64,000 nt of DNA from Hymenobacter puniceus (lineage in GTDB: Bacteria > Bacteroidota > Bacteroidia > Cytophagales > Hymenobacteraceae). Position numbers and translations under genes: made by a program. A model generated the notes under the pieces. The model did not search any database. It worked only from the letters and a program-made list of their open reading frames with translations, and was not told where the DNA came from. How positions within the stretch are numbered: the stretch's first letter is position 1; every line of letters begins with the position of its first letter. The stretch is from assembly GCF_014333525.1 (NCBI RefSeq), contig NZ_JACSCX010000004.1, positions 62,001 to 126,000 on the forward strand, given 5' to 3'. This document shows, piece after piece, positions 26,601 through 34,928 of this stretch.

Positions 26601-27788
26601 ATGAGCGCTCCTGTCTTCCAGCCTATCCGCCCCATCGCCTACGGCCGCCAGCACATCACCGACGACGACGTGCAGGCCGTGGTGGCAACCCTGCACTCCG
26701 ACTACCTGACGCAGGGGCCGAAAGTGGCGGAGTTCGAGCAGAAATTTGCGGCGTATGTGGGGGCTCAGTACGCGGTGGCCGTGAGCAATGGCACGGCGGC
26801 GCTGCACCTGTGTGCGTTGGCGCTGGGCGTGCAGCCGGGCCAGCGGGTCATCACCACGCCCATCACGTTTGCGGCGTCGGCCAACTGCGTGCGCTACTGC
26901 GGCGGTGAGGTGCATTTCGCCGATATTGACCCGGCCACGGCCCTGATAGACCTGCAAGCTGTACGCCGGCTGTTAGAAAGCCACCCCAAAGGCTACTTCC
27001 ACGGCCTGATTCCGGTGGATTTTGCCGGTTTACCCGTGAACTTAGAAGACGCTCGCCAACTCTGCGACGAATTCGGTTTGTGGATGATAGAAGATTCCTG
27101 CCACGCGCCCGGCGGCTTTTTCACCGACTCGCAGGGCCGGGAGCAGCGCTGCGGCAATGGGCAGTTTGCTGATCTGGCCATCTTCAGCTTCCACCCCGTC
27201 AAGCACATTGCCACCGGCGAGGGCGGCATGATTACCACCAACCGCGCAGATTTGTACCAGGAGTTGCTGAAGCTGCGCACTCACGGTATCACCAAAGACC
27301 CCGCCCAAATGCAGCGCAACGACGGCGGCTGGTACATGGAAATGCAGGAACTCGGCTACAACTACCGCATGCCCGACATGCTCTGCGCCCTCGGCATCAG
27401 CCAGCTCCAGCGCGCCGACGAGGGACTGGCGCGCCGCCGCCAGTTAGCCGCCCGCTACGATGCGGCCTTCGCGGAAATGCCGGCCGTAAGGCCGCTGCTG
27501 GGCGCCGTGAGCCACGCCTACCACCTCTACGTGATTCAGGTGCCCGACCGCAAAGGGCTGTACGACTTCCTGCGGACCCGGGAAATTTTTGCGCAGGTAC
27601 ACTACATTCCGGTGCACACCATGCCCTACTACCAAGGCCTGGGCTGGCAGCCCGGCGACTTTCCGCTGGCCGAAACCTACTATGCGCACTGCCTGAGCAT
27701 TCCGCTGTTTCCGAGCCTTACCGACGAAGAGCAACAGTACGTTATCGACTGCATCCAGGAGTTTGTAACAGTGCATTTGTCATCCTGA
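26601..27788 (+). CDS. pseC: UDP-4-amino-4,6-dideoxy-N-acetyl-beta-L-altrosamine transaminase
   Basis: PLP-dependent aminotransferase of the DegT/DnrJ/EryC1 family (395 residues), second step of pseudaminic acid synthesis. Marks are AYGRQHITDDDVQAVV and LTQGPKVAEFEQ at the N terminus, SNGTAALHLCALALG, and IFSFHPVKHIATGEGG with the PLP Lys. The PseC assignment rests on its place right after pseB and on the YNYRMPDMLCALGISQL segment. The frame used is the ATG at 26601 (a TTG three codons upstream is less likely). Its last two codons and stop (TCA TCC TGA) come from an intergenic palindrome. Confidence 0.93.
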   Translation: MSAPVFQPIRPIAYGRQHITDDDVQAVVATLHSDYLTQGPKVAEFEQKFAAYVGAQYAVAVSNGTAALHLCALALGVQPGQRVITTPITFAASANCVRYCGGEVHFADIDPATALIDLQAVRRLLESHPKGYFHGLIPVDFAGLPVNLEDARQLCDEFGLWMIEDSCHAPGGFFTDSQGREQRCGNGQFADLAIFSFHPVKHIATGEGGMITTNRADLYQELLKLRTHGITKDPAQMQRNDGGWYMEMQELGYNYRMPDMLCALGISQLQRADEGLARRRQLAARYDAAFAEMPAVRPLLGAVSHAYHLYVIQVPDRKGLYDFLRTREIFAQVHYIPVHTMPYYQGLGWQPGDFPLAETYYAHCLSIPLFPSLTDEEQQYVIDCIQEFVTVHLSS

Positions 27789-27872
27789 GTTTGCGAAAAA
27801 CCTTGTCACGTTAGGTGCATCGGACCATTACCGCTCAACGCAACAAGGTCCTTCGCAAGCGCAGGATGACAG
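27778..27872. repeat. Intergenic palindromic repeat, copy 1
   Basis: Imperfect inverted repeat: TGTCATCCTGAGTTTGCG at the left and CGCAAGCGCAGGATGACA at the right, with further paired bases (ACAAGGT). Its left arm holds the pseC stop codon. Three more copies of this family lie at 34776, 40101 and 42653. Confidence 0.75.
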
Positions 27873-27876
27873 TCCT

Positions 27877-27908
27877 CATCACCTGATTACCTTATCACTT
27901 CATCACCG
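27877..27908. repeat. 8-bp tandem repeats before the pseF start codon
   Basis: Units CATCACCT, GATTACCT, TATCACTT, CATCACCG run to within three bases of the TTG start at 27912. Confidence 0.6.
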
Positions 27909-27911
27909 CTT

Positions 27912-28637
27912 TTGAAAAACGTCGGCATCATCTCGCAGGCCCGCATGACCAGCACGCGGCTGCCGGGCAAGGTACTTCGGGCTGTGGCCGGGCAGCCGCT
28001 GCTGCACTACCACGTGCAGCGCCTGCAAGCCAGTGGCCTGCCGCTCTACCTGGCCATCACTGATCAGCCTACAGATGATGCGCTGGCGGACTACGCGGTG
28101 GCCAGTGGCCTGCCCTATTTTCGGGGTTCTGAAGACGATGTGCTGGCCCGCTTTCAGCAATGCGCCGCCGCGCACCACCTCGACGTGATAGTGCGCGTGA
28201 CATCGGACTGCCCGCTGCTGGATGGCACGCTAATAGCCGCAGCTGTGCACGAGTATCTGGCCACCGACAATCCGCGCCTATACCTGTCGAATGTGCTGGA
28301 GCGTACGTTTCCGCGTGGCTTCGACTTCGAGGTGTTTTCGCGGGAGTTACTGGACGAAGCAGCCAAGCAGGCTACGCTGCCCTCCGACCGGGAGCATGTA
28401 ACACCCTACATCCATCAGAACCGCTCGGGGCGGGTGCAGTTCCGCCACATCACGCGTAGCGCTAACCGTAGCGCCTATCGTCTCACGGTGGATACGGCCG
28501 ATGACTTCGAGCTAATCCGGCAACTGATAGAGAACTACAACGCTGCCACGCTGCCTGCCGACGCCCTGATTGCCCTATTGGACGCGCATCCTGAACTGGT
28601 GGCACTCAATGCCCATATCGAGCAGAAAAAGCTGTGA
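27912..28637 (+). CDS. pseF: Cytidylyltransferase for pseudaminic acid activation (SpsF/PseF type)
   Basis: Nucleotidyltransferase of 241 residues that would couple CMP to pseudaminic acid. The N-terminal nucleotide-binding motif is IISQARMTSTRLPGKVLR, which is the SpsF/KdsB-like form; VRVTSDCPLLDGTLI and DREHVTPYIHQN are other conserved parts. The classical PseF motif is different, so the pse role rests on its position between pseC and pseG. It opens with TTG after an 8-bp repeat tract. Confidence in the family is high, in the exact substrate moderate. Confidence 0.8.
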   Translation: MKNVGIISQARMTSTRLPGKVLRAVAGQPLLHYHVQRLQASGLPLYLAITDQPTDDALADYAVASGLPYFRGSEDDVLARFQQCAAAHHLDVIVRVTSDCPLLDGTLIAAAVHEYLATDNPRLYLSNVLERTFPRGFDFEVFSRELLDEAAKQATLPSDREHVTPYIHQNRSGRVQFRHITRSANRSAYRLTVDTADDFELIRQLIENYNAATLPADALIALLDAHPELVALNAHIEQKKL

Positions 28638-28692
28638 CGCACCGGGCCATTGCCAGTAGGTAGAAAGCAGTACTTCACACGTTCAGCCGCGC

Positions 28693-28727
28693 ATTTTTAA
28701 TTTTTAATTCTCCATTCTTAATTGACT
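28693..28727. repeat. 7-bp tandem repeats spanning the pseGH start codon
   Basis: Units ATTTTTA, ATTTTTA, ATTCTCC, ATTCTTA, ATTGACT. The last unit contains the TTG start at 28722, so the repeat supplies the start codon and the second codon (ACT). Confidence 0.7.
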
Positions 28728-30212
28728 CCTTCCCGCCTTGTGTTTCGTGCCGATGGCAACTCCCGCATCGGGCTGGGCCACGTAATGCGCCTGTTGGCGC
28801 TGGCGGAGATTCTGCGGCCGGATTTTGCGGAGTCGTTGTTTCTGATTCGGGAGCCGGACGAGGCGCTAAAGCAACAGTTGCTAGCGGCCGGCCTGCAAGT
28901 GACGACGCTGCCCATCCAGCCGCTGGCCGAGGAAGCGGCGTATCTCGTGCGCCACGTGCTGCGCCCCACCGATGTACTGGTGCTCGATGGCTACGATTTC
29001 CGCTACGACTACCAGAATACGGTACGCGGCGCAGTGGCCCGCTTGGTGTATGTGGATGATCTGCACAGCTTCTCGTTGGCCGCCGACCTGGTGCTGAACC
29101 CGGCGGGCGGCGTGCAGCTTAGTCAGTATGAAATGCGGCAGCCGGGCGCCCGGCTGCTGGCCGGCCCTACCTACGCGCCTCTACGCCGCGCCTTCCGGGA
29201 TGCCACTCACCAGCCCGCTTCCGAAGCTTCGTACACGTCGGTGCTGGTGTGCCTGGGCGGCGCCGACCCCACCCACCAAACCCGCCATGTGGCGGCTGCC
29301 CTGCTCGCGCTGCCCACGGTGGCGCAGGTGCACGCCGTGGTGGGCAGCGCCTACAGCGGACTTGAGGCGCTGCAGGCCTGGTCTGATCAGCAACTCCGTC
29401 TGACACTGCACCACAGCCTACCCGCGCCGGAGCTGGTGGCCCTGATGCGCCAGTGTGGCGCCGCTGTATGCTCGCCGAGCACCATCAGCTACGAGTATTG
29501 CGCGGCCGGTGGCGGTGTGCTGCTGCTGCTGCCCGTAGCCGAAAACCAGCACGACATCAACCATTTCCTGCTGGAACAGGGCCTGGCGCTACCCTACCCC
29601 AGCGCGCCCAACGTACTGACCAGCCCCGAAGCCGGCCGGCTAACGCAGCAGCTACGGCAAGCCCAGCGACGCGTGTTCGATGGGCTGGCGCCGGTGCGGC
29701 TGCGCCAGGAGTTCCGGGCGCTGCTGCTGCCGCCACCGCCGTTTCTGCTGCGCCCGGCAACAACCACCGATTCCGCGCAGCTGCTCACCTGGACCAACGA
29801 CCCCACCGTGCGGCAGTTCTCTTTCAACCCCGATCCGGTAGCGCAGCCTATGCACGAGCTGTGGCTGGCCGCTCGCCTCCGGGACCCCAACAGCCTGCTA
29901 CTACTGGCCGAGGACGCCGCCAGCGGCCAGCCCCTCGGCCTGATTCGGTTTCAGGTGGAAGCCTCCCAAGCCACGCTCAGCTACCTGCTCGATGCCCGGT
30001 TTCGGGGGCGGGGGTTGGCGCCGCTGCTGCTGCTGGCTGGCACCCGGCAACTGGCGCAGACGTTCGGGGCAGTCCGGCAGGTGGTAGGGCATGTGCAGGC
30101 TGCCAACGTGGCGTCAATGAAAGCGTTTGAGCGGGCGGGGTTCCGATTGAGCCCGGCGGCAAGTTCTGCACCTGATTCGGTGACATTTAGTTGGGAAACT
30201 GCGGGGCTTTAG
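28722..30212 (+). CDS. pseG: PseG-PseH fusion: UDP-sugar hydrolase plus N-acetyltransferase
   Basis: A 496-residue fusion. Residues about 1-340 are PseG, which removes UDP from UDP-2,4-diacetamido-trideoxy-altropyranose: RADGNSRIGLGHVMR with its catalytic His, VYVDDLHSFSLAADLVLNPA, and CLGGADPTHQTRHV. Residues about 345-496 are a GNAT acetyltransferase of the PseH type (LLRPATTTDSAQLLTWTNDP, FRGRGLAPLLLLAGTRQLA acetyl-CoA loop, FERAGFRLSP). PseH acts before PseG in the pathway, so two steps are joined on one chain. A TTG start is inferred from the MTPSRLVFRADG frame. No break is seen between the halves. Confidence 0.92.
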   Translation: MTPSRLVFRADGNSRIGLGHVMRLLALAEILRPDFAESLFLIREPDEALKQQLLAAGLQVTTLPIQPLAEEAAYLVRHVLRPTDVLVLDGYDFRYDYQNTVRGAVARLVYVDDLHSFSLAADLVLNPAGGVQLSQYEMRQPGARLLAGPTYAPLRRAFRDATHQPASEASYTSVLVCLGGADPTHQTRHVAAALLALPTVAQVHAVVGSAYSGLEALQAWSDQQLRLTLHHSLPAPELVALMRQCGAAVCSPSTISYEYCAAGGGVLLLLPVAENQHDINHFLLEQGLALPYPSAPNVLTSPEAGRLTQQLRQAQRRVFDGLAPVRLRQEFRALLLPPPPFLLRPATTTDSAQLLTWTNDPTVRQFSFNPDPVAQPMHELWLAARLRDPNSLLLLAEDAASGQPLGLIRFQVEASQATLSYLLDARFRGRGLAPLLLLAGTRQLAQTFGAVRQVVGHVQAANVASMKAFERAGFRLSPAASSAPDSVTFSWETAGL

Positions 30213-30257
30213 GCTTCTTTGAGGAATCAATTTCTCTTGATTCATTCTTCCTAGTTT

Positions 30258-30947
30258 ATGCTTCGCGACAATTCGGCCCGCAGTCAGCAGGCACTTTACG
30301 TCTTTATTGGTTTGGGCTTGGTTCTGGCAGCCAGCGCCGCCGTGAACGTCATCTATTGCATTATACTGGGTGGTGGCAACCCCTATTCTACTACCGGCAC
30401 CCTTTTCGCGAGTCTGCAGGGCCTGTTAAGCTTGGCCGTATTCGCCCTGACTATTCTTAGCGCCGTGGCCTTTATCCGGTGGATGCGGCGTGCCTACTAC
30501 AACCTGACAGCCGTGGGCATTGTGGTAGAGTACGATGACAGCTGGGCCGTATCGGGTTGGATTGTGCCCATTATCAGCTTATCTCGGCCGTACACTATCA
30601 TGCGCGAAATCTGGCAGCGTACCCAGCGCATGGGCTATGGTACCGTGACTTCGCACGCGCTGTTGCGGGTGTGGTGGACGCTGTTCTTGCTACGCAGCGC
30701 CAGCGGCATTGTCACTAGCCTGATTGCCAACCAGGCAAACACCCTGGAAGGAATCCGGGCGCAACTGCTGTGGCTGGCCGGGGCGGCGCTTTTCGATCTG
30801 GTGGCCCTATTCGTGACGCTGAAAGTCATTCGGCGGATTACGGATTTTGAGCAGCAGATGCAGCTACAGGCGCAGGTGGCCACGCTGGGTGGGCTACCTC
30901 CCGAGCCGGAAAATCTGAGTGCCACAGCCGAGGAAACGTACGGCTGA
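30258..30947 (+). CDS. DUF4328-like membrane protein
   Basis: Membrane protein of 229 residues with about four helices (about 15-35, 50-75, 95-110, 165-185). The conserved segment FIRWMRRAYYNLTAVG and the following WIVPIISLSRPYTIMREIW are typical of DUF4328, a family without known function. It lies between pseGH and pseI on the same strand, 45 and 32 bases from them, and so may be co-transcribed, though it has no obvious pathway role. It could affect surface sugar transport, but that is only positional inference. Confidence 0.8.
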   Translation: MLRDNSARSQQALYVFIGLGLVLAASAAVNVIYCIILGGGNPYSTTGTLFASLQGLLSLAVFALTILSAVAFIRWMRRAYYNLTAVGIVVEYDDSWAVSGWIVPIISLSRPYTIMREIWQRTQRMGYGTVTSHALLRVWWTLFLLRSASGIVTSLIANQANTLEGIRAQLLWLAGAALFDLVALFVTLKVIRRITDFEQQMQLQAQVATLGGLPPEPENLSATAEETYG

Positions 30948-30967
30948 CATTCCTGCGCCCTGCTTCG

Positions 30968-30975
30968 TAGTTTTG
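30968..30975 (+). promoter_or_regulatory. Putative -7 element TAGTTTTG just before pseI
   Basis: An exact TAnnTTTG match separated from the pseI ATG at 30980 by only four bases. The spacing equals that at guaA and the SRP RNA gene, so RNA should begin at the A of ATG (leaderless). Confidence 0.55.
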
Positions 30976-30979
30976 CGGC

Positions 30980-32020
30980 ATGACGATTTCCTTTGGCTCC
31001 CGCCTCGTAGGCCCCGATCAGCCACCGCTTATTATTGCCGAGCTTAGCGGCAACCACAACCAGGACCTCAACCGCGGCCTGGCCATCGTGGATGCCATGG
31101 CGGCAGCGGGTGCCCACGCCATCAAGCTGCAGACCTACACCGCCGACACGATGACGCTGCCCGGCGCCTACCGCATCGACGACCCTAATTCGCTGTGGTT
31201 TGGGCGCGAGCTGCACGAGCTATATCAGGAGGCCCACACGCCCTGGGAATGGCACAAGCCGCTATTCGAGCGCGCCCGGCAGCACGGCATGCTGGCGTTC
31301 AGCTCCCCTTTCGACGAAACGGCCGTCGATTTTCTGGAAACCCTCGACGTGCCGGCTTACAAGATTGCCTCCTTCGAGAATACCGACTGGCCGCTGCTGC
31401 GCCGCGTGGCCGCCACTGGAAAGCCCGTGATTATGAGCACCGGAGCCAGCACTTTAGCCGAGGTGGCCGAGGCCGTGCAGGTGCTGCGCGCAGCCGGTTG
31501 CCGCGAGTTGGTGTTGCTGAAATGCACCAGCACCTATCCTGCTACGCCCCAAAATACCAACCTGCGCACGCTGCCCCACTTCCAGCAGCTGTTTCCCGAC
31601 GCCTTAGTGGGTCTCTCCGACCACACGATGGGCGTAGGGGCAGCCGTGGCGGCAGTGGCCCTGGGTGCCTGCGTAGTGGAAAAGCACGTAACGCTGCGCC
31701 GCGCCGACGGCGGCGTGGATTCGGCCTTTTCCCTGGAGCCTGAGGAAGTAGCCCAGTTGGTGACGGAAACGGAGCGCGCCTGGCAGGCCCTGGGCCAGAT
31801 TCAGTACGGCGTGCAACGCGCCGAGGAGCAAAGCCGCCTCTACAAGCGCAGCCTCTACGTGGCGCAGGATATCCAGGCCGGCGAGCTGTTCACGGTCGAA
31901 AACCTGCGCGTGGTACGCCCCGGCGACGGCCTGCCCCCGCGCTACTATGATCAGCTGCTGGGCAAGCCGGCCCGCCAAAACCTACGTGCCGGCACCGCCC
32001 TGACGTGGGACGCGCTATAA
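30980..32020 (+). CDS. pseI: Pseudaminic acid synthase
   Basis: NeuB-type condensing enzyme (346 residues) that joins the hexose to phosphoenolpyruvate to form pseudaminic acid. The N-terminal barrel has IIAELSGNHNQDLNRGLAI, IKLQTYTADTMTLPG and LLKCTSTYPATPQN, and metal or substrate residues in GLSDHTMGVGAAV. The C-terminal SAF (antifreeze-like) domain is about 285-346 (SLYVAQDIQAGELFTVENL). It completes the pse set. An exact promoter box lies four bases upstream of the ATG, so it may be transcribed alone and leaderless. Confidence 0.95.
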   Translation: MTISFGSRLVGPDQPPLIIAELSGNHNQDLNRGLAIVDAMAAAGAHAIKLQTYTADTMTLPGAYRIDDPNSLWFGRELHELYQEAHTPWEWHKPLFERARQHGMLAFSSPFDETAVDFLETLDVPAYKIASFENTDWPLLRRVAATGKPVIMSTGASTLAEVAEAVQVLRAAGCRELVLLKCTSTYPATPQNTNLRTLPHFQQLFPDALVGLSDHTMGVGAAVAAVALGACVVEKHVTLRRADGGVDSAFSLEPEEVAQLVTETERAWQALGQIQYGVQRAEEQSRLYKRSLYVAQDIQAGELFTVENLRVVRPGDGLPPRYYDQLLGKPARQNLRAGTALTWDAL

Positions 32021-32028
32021 CGCCGGCC

Positions 32029-33333
32029 ATGCCTGATTCAGCTGTACCACCTACTCCCGCCGCCCGCCTGCGCGACATCCTGCAGCTGCGCTTCACGGCC
32101 CTATTTGCCACGCTGCCGGCCCGGATGCTGGAGCCCATTTCGCCGGCCAGCCCGTGGAAACGGCTGCTTAAAGTGGCAGGTTACGCCGGGCTGCGGCTGG
32201 TGGGCAATGTGTTTCAGCCCATCCGAAACCCGGAAAACCTGCACGGCAAAGTATGGCTGTATGCGGTGAGCCAGAACAACTACGACTCGCTGTATTTCCT
32301 GCGGGCGGCCCGGCCCGATGCGGTATTGGTAGCCGGCCAAAGTAAACAGCTTGGGCGCTACAATGGGCAGGTAAACCGGCTATCGTTGCGGCGCAAGCTG
32401 CTATATTATGGGCAGCTGCCGGGCGTGTACCGGGCGTTGCGGCGCACGGAGGGGGAGCAGGCCTGGCGGTTTTTTGATTTGATTTTCAACGCCATTGGCT
32501 ACTACGAGGTGTACCGCCGAGCCCTGCGCCACCACCGGCCGCGGGCCGTGGTGTTTGCCAACGACCACAACGACGACGCCCGCGCCCTGCTGCTGGCCTG
32601 CCACGCCGAAGGCGTGCCCACCGCCTACGTGCAGCACGCCAGCGTGAGTGCCAACTTCCCACCGCTGGGTTTCGACCTGAGTTTGCTGGAAGGCCAGGAT
32701 GCGCTAGACAAGTACCGCCAGTGCGGCCCAGTGCGCAGCCGCGTAGAGCTGGTGGGAATGCCCAAAGCGGATCCTTTTCTGGCCCAAAAGAATCAGAAGC
32801 CGCAGGTACAGCGCGTGGGCGTGGCTTGCAACACGCTGGATACCACCGAGGCCATCACCGAAACCCTGGCTTATCTGCTGCGCGAGTTTCCAGCCCTTAC
32901 GTTCACCTTCCGCCCACACCCCAGCGACCTGCGCGACTTCTCGTATCTGCGGCAGCTGCACCCGCAGCTGCGGTTTTCGGATGCCCGGCAGCAAAACGTA
33001 TTCGAGTTTCTGCAGCAGCAAGACGGGCTGATTGCGGCTGATACCAGTACACACCTGGAAGCTACGCTGCTGAACCTGGCCAGCATCTATTTCCGTTTCG
33101 GCACCCACGTGGTGGCCGACGACTACTACGGCTACGTGGCCCACGGCCTGGTGCCCCGCGCCGCCACGCTGCCGGAGCTGGCAGCGCTGCTGCGCAACTA
33201 CCAGCAGCACAAACCGCTGAATTTGTACCGCAAAGCCGCCTACTACAACGCCACGCTGGGCACTCCCGACGAAGGCCACAGCCAGCAGCGCGCCGCCCGC
33301 TTCCTGCATGAATGGCTTGCAACTGTAGCATAA
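32029..33333 (+). CDS. GT-B-like protein, candidate pseudaminyltransferase
   Basis: Cytoplasmic protein of 434 residues starting at the ATG eight bases after the pseI stop, so it is very likely co-transcribed. It resembles CDP-glycerol or capsule-type GT-B transferases: FANDHNDDARALLLACHAEG (polymer-transferase-like loop), YVQHASVSANFPPLGF, FTFRPHPSDLRDF, and ADTSTHLEATLLNLASI near the C terminus, where a donor His-Asp pair is usual. Its position after the last pathway enzyme suggests it could add pseudaminic acid from its CMP form, but I cannot name a family, so this is inference. Confidence 0.7.
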   Translation: MPDSAVPPTPAARLRDILQLRFTALFATLPARMLEPISPASPWKRLLKVAGYAGLRLVGNVFQPIRNPENLHGKVWLYAVSQNNYDSLYFLRAARPDAVLVAGQSKQLGRYNGQVNRLSLRRKLLYYGQLPGVYRALRRTEGEQAWRFFDLIFNAIGYYEVYRRALRHHRPRAVVFANDHNDDARALLLACHAEGVPTAYVQHASVSANFPPLGFDLSLLEGQDALDKYRQCGPVRSRVELVGMPKADPFLAQKNQKPQVQRVGVACNTLDTTEAITETLAYLLREFPALTFTFRPHPSDLRDFSYLRQLHPQLRFSDARQQNVFEFLQQQDGLIAADTSTHLEATLLNLASIYFRFGTHVVADDYYGYVAHGLVPRAATLPELAALLRNYQQHKPLNLYRKAAYYNATLGTPDEGHSQQRAARFLHEWLATVA

Positions 33334-33378
33334 GCGTTAGCTTGGGCCGAATAGCTGCTTTCAAGCTTTCAATCCTGC

Positions 33379-33386
33379 TACTTTTC
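33379..33386 (+). promoter_or_regulatory. Putative -7 element TACTTTTC
   Basis: One base off TAnnTTTG, 23 bases before the ATG at 33410. Confidence 0.35.
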
Positions 33387-33409
33387 TGATTCAATTCTCT
33401 GCCGAAACC

Positions 33410-34783
33410 ATGCTGCCGCCGCTGCCACCTGTCGTTGCTACCACGCCCGAAAGCCGGCTGGCGTATGTGTTGCACCATTTCTGGCAGGCCTACGATGGAC
33501 GGCCGGAGGTAACCTGCGGCTATAAAGCCACGCAGCCGCAGGTGAGAATCGTTGACGCGGCCGGCACTTTCTTCGCCGAAACCAACCCCTACCCCGCTCC
33601 CCCCAACTGGCGCGACTGGGACGGGCAGCAACTGCCGTTTTTCTTCGACCCGCACCCCGAAAAGCCGCTGCTGGAACTGCTGCCCAGCGGACAAGCGCGT
33701 ATCAATGCTGATATCGTGTCGGCGGCTTTTTACCTGCTCAGCGGCTGGCAGGAGTTTTTCTCTGACGAGCGGGACCGGCACGGCCGTTTTCCGTTTGCAG
33801 CCAGCGTGCAGCACCGCTACGGGTTCGTGGCCGTGCCCGTCGTCAACTACTACTTCGAAGTGCTGAAAACGGCCGTGGAGCACGCCACGGGCCGGCCGCT
33901 AGCGCCGCGCCGCTGGGCGGGTGGCGTGCCCTTCGCCACCTTCGTCACGCACGATATCGACAGCCTGCACGGCGCCTGGAAGGCGCCGGCTAAAGCCGCG
34001 CTGCAGCAGCGGCAGTGGCTGCGCTTCGGCAAACAACTCTGGCAGCACTTCACTCGGCCCGATGCCTGGGACAACCTGGAGCTGGTGCAGCGTACAGTTG
34101 CGGAGTTTGGAGCAAAGAGCACATTCTTCTTCCTGCCCGAACACCGAAAAGCGGCTAACGGCACGCCGAATGCGGATTATCAAATTGCGGCCTTACTACC
34201 GCGAATAAGAGCTTTGGAAGCGGCCGGGGCGGAAATTAGGCTACACGCCAGTATTGGCACCGCCAACGACAGTAACCAGTTGATTCGGGAAACTTCTTTG
34301 GGGATAGGTACGCCCAACACCGTACCTGGCGTGCGGTTTCACTACTTACAATGGGAGCCGCGCATCACGCCAGGCGTGGTTGATGATTTGGCCTTCGAGT
34401 ACGATTCTACACTAGGGTTCGCCGAGCATTTCGGCTTCCGCAATTCCTATTGTCTACCTTTCAATCCATTCGATTTCACGAGCGGCCAACGGTATCGTTT
34501 CCAGGAATTTCCGCTCAACGTTATGGATGCTACGTTGCATCACCCCAACTACCTGCAGCTGGCCCCCAACGAAATCCTGACGGCCCTGACGCCCATGTTC
34601 CGGGAAATCGAGCGGTTCGGTGGCGTCTGCACGCTGCTTTGGCACAACGACCACTTCGACCCGGCCAACACCACCACCGGCCCACGCCAGTTCGCCGAGC
34701 TGATGCACTACCTTCGCAGCCGCAATACGGCTTTCGTTAACGGCACGGATATTTGTGCGGCAATGCGCCCTCTATCATCCTGA
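33410..34783 (+). CDS. DUF7033/polysaccharide deacetylase-like protein
   Basis: Protein of 457 residues. An N-terminal region (about 1-165; FFFDPHPEKPLLELLPS, YLLSGWQEFFSDERDRHGR) matches the DUF7033-type domain. A NodB-like carbohydrate esterase fold follows (about 175-455), beginning FATFVTHDIDSLHG, whose Asp-Asp/His region is the usual metal site; KSTFFFLPEHRKAANG and LLWHNDHFDPAN are later conserved stretches. It probably removes an N-acetyl group from a surface polymer, or has a structural role. There is no signal peptide. The terminal LSS and stop lie inside palindromic repeat copy 2. Confidence 0.78.
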   Translation: MLPPLPPVVATTPESRLAYVLHHFWQAYDGRPEVTCGYKATQPQVRIVDAAGTFFAETNPYPAPPNWRDWDGQQLPFFFDPHPEKPLLELLPSGQARINADIVSAAFYLLSGWQEFFSDERDRHGRFPFAASVQHRYGFVAVPVVNYYFEVLKTAVEHATGRPLAPRRWAGGVPFATFVTHDIDSLHGAWKAPAKAALQQRQWLRFGKQLWQHFTRPDAWDNLELVQRTVAEFGAKSTFFFLPEHRKAANGTPNADYQIAALLPRIRALEAAGAEIRLHASIGTANDSNQLIRETSLGIGTPNTVPGVRFHYLQWEPRITPGVVDDLAFEYDSTLGFAEHFGFRNSYCLPFNPFDFTSGQRYRFQEFPLNVMDATLHHPNYLQLAPNEILTALTPMFREIERFGGVCTLLWHNDHFDPANTTTGPRQFAELMHYLRSRNTAFVNGTDICAAMRPLSS

Positions 34784-34879
34784 GCAGCGCGAAGGATCCT
34801 TGCGCGTCAGCGAGATACCAGAACTTAGTCAGAGGTAGAGATACTTCGACTGCGGCTGCGCCTTCGCTCAGCATGACGG
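34776..34879. repeat. Intergenic palindromic repeat, copy 2
   Basis: Left arm CATCCTGAGCAGCGCGAAGG and right arm GCCTTCGCTCAGCATGACGG are near-complements. The TCA TCC TGA that ends the deacetylase-like gene is contributed by the left arm, exactly as at pseC. Confidence 0.7.
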
Positions 34880-34901
34880 CCTGATTTCGTTCGATTCCCC
34901 T

Positions 34902-34925
34902 CATCACTTCATTACCTCATCACGT
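34902..34925. repeat. 8-bp tandem repeats before the flippase start
   Basis: Units CATCACTT, CATTACCT, CATCACGT end three bases before the TTG start at 34929. Confidence 0.55.
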
Positions 34926-34928
34926 CCA

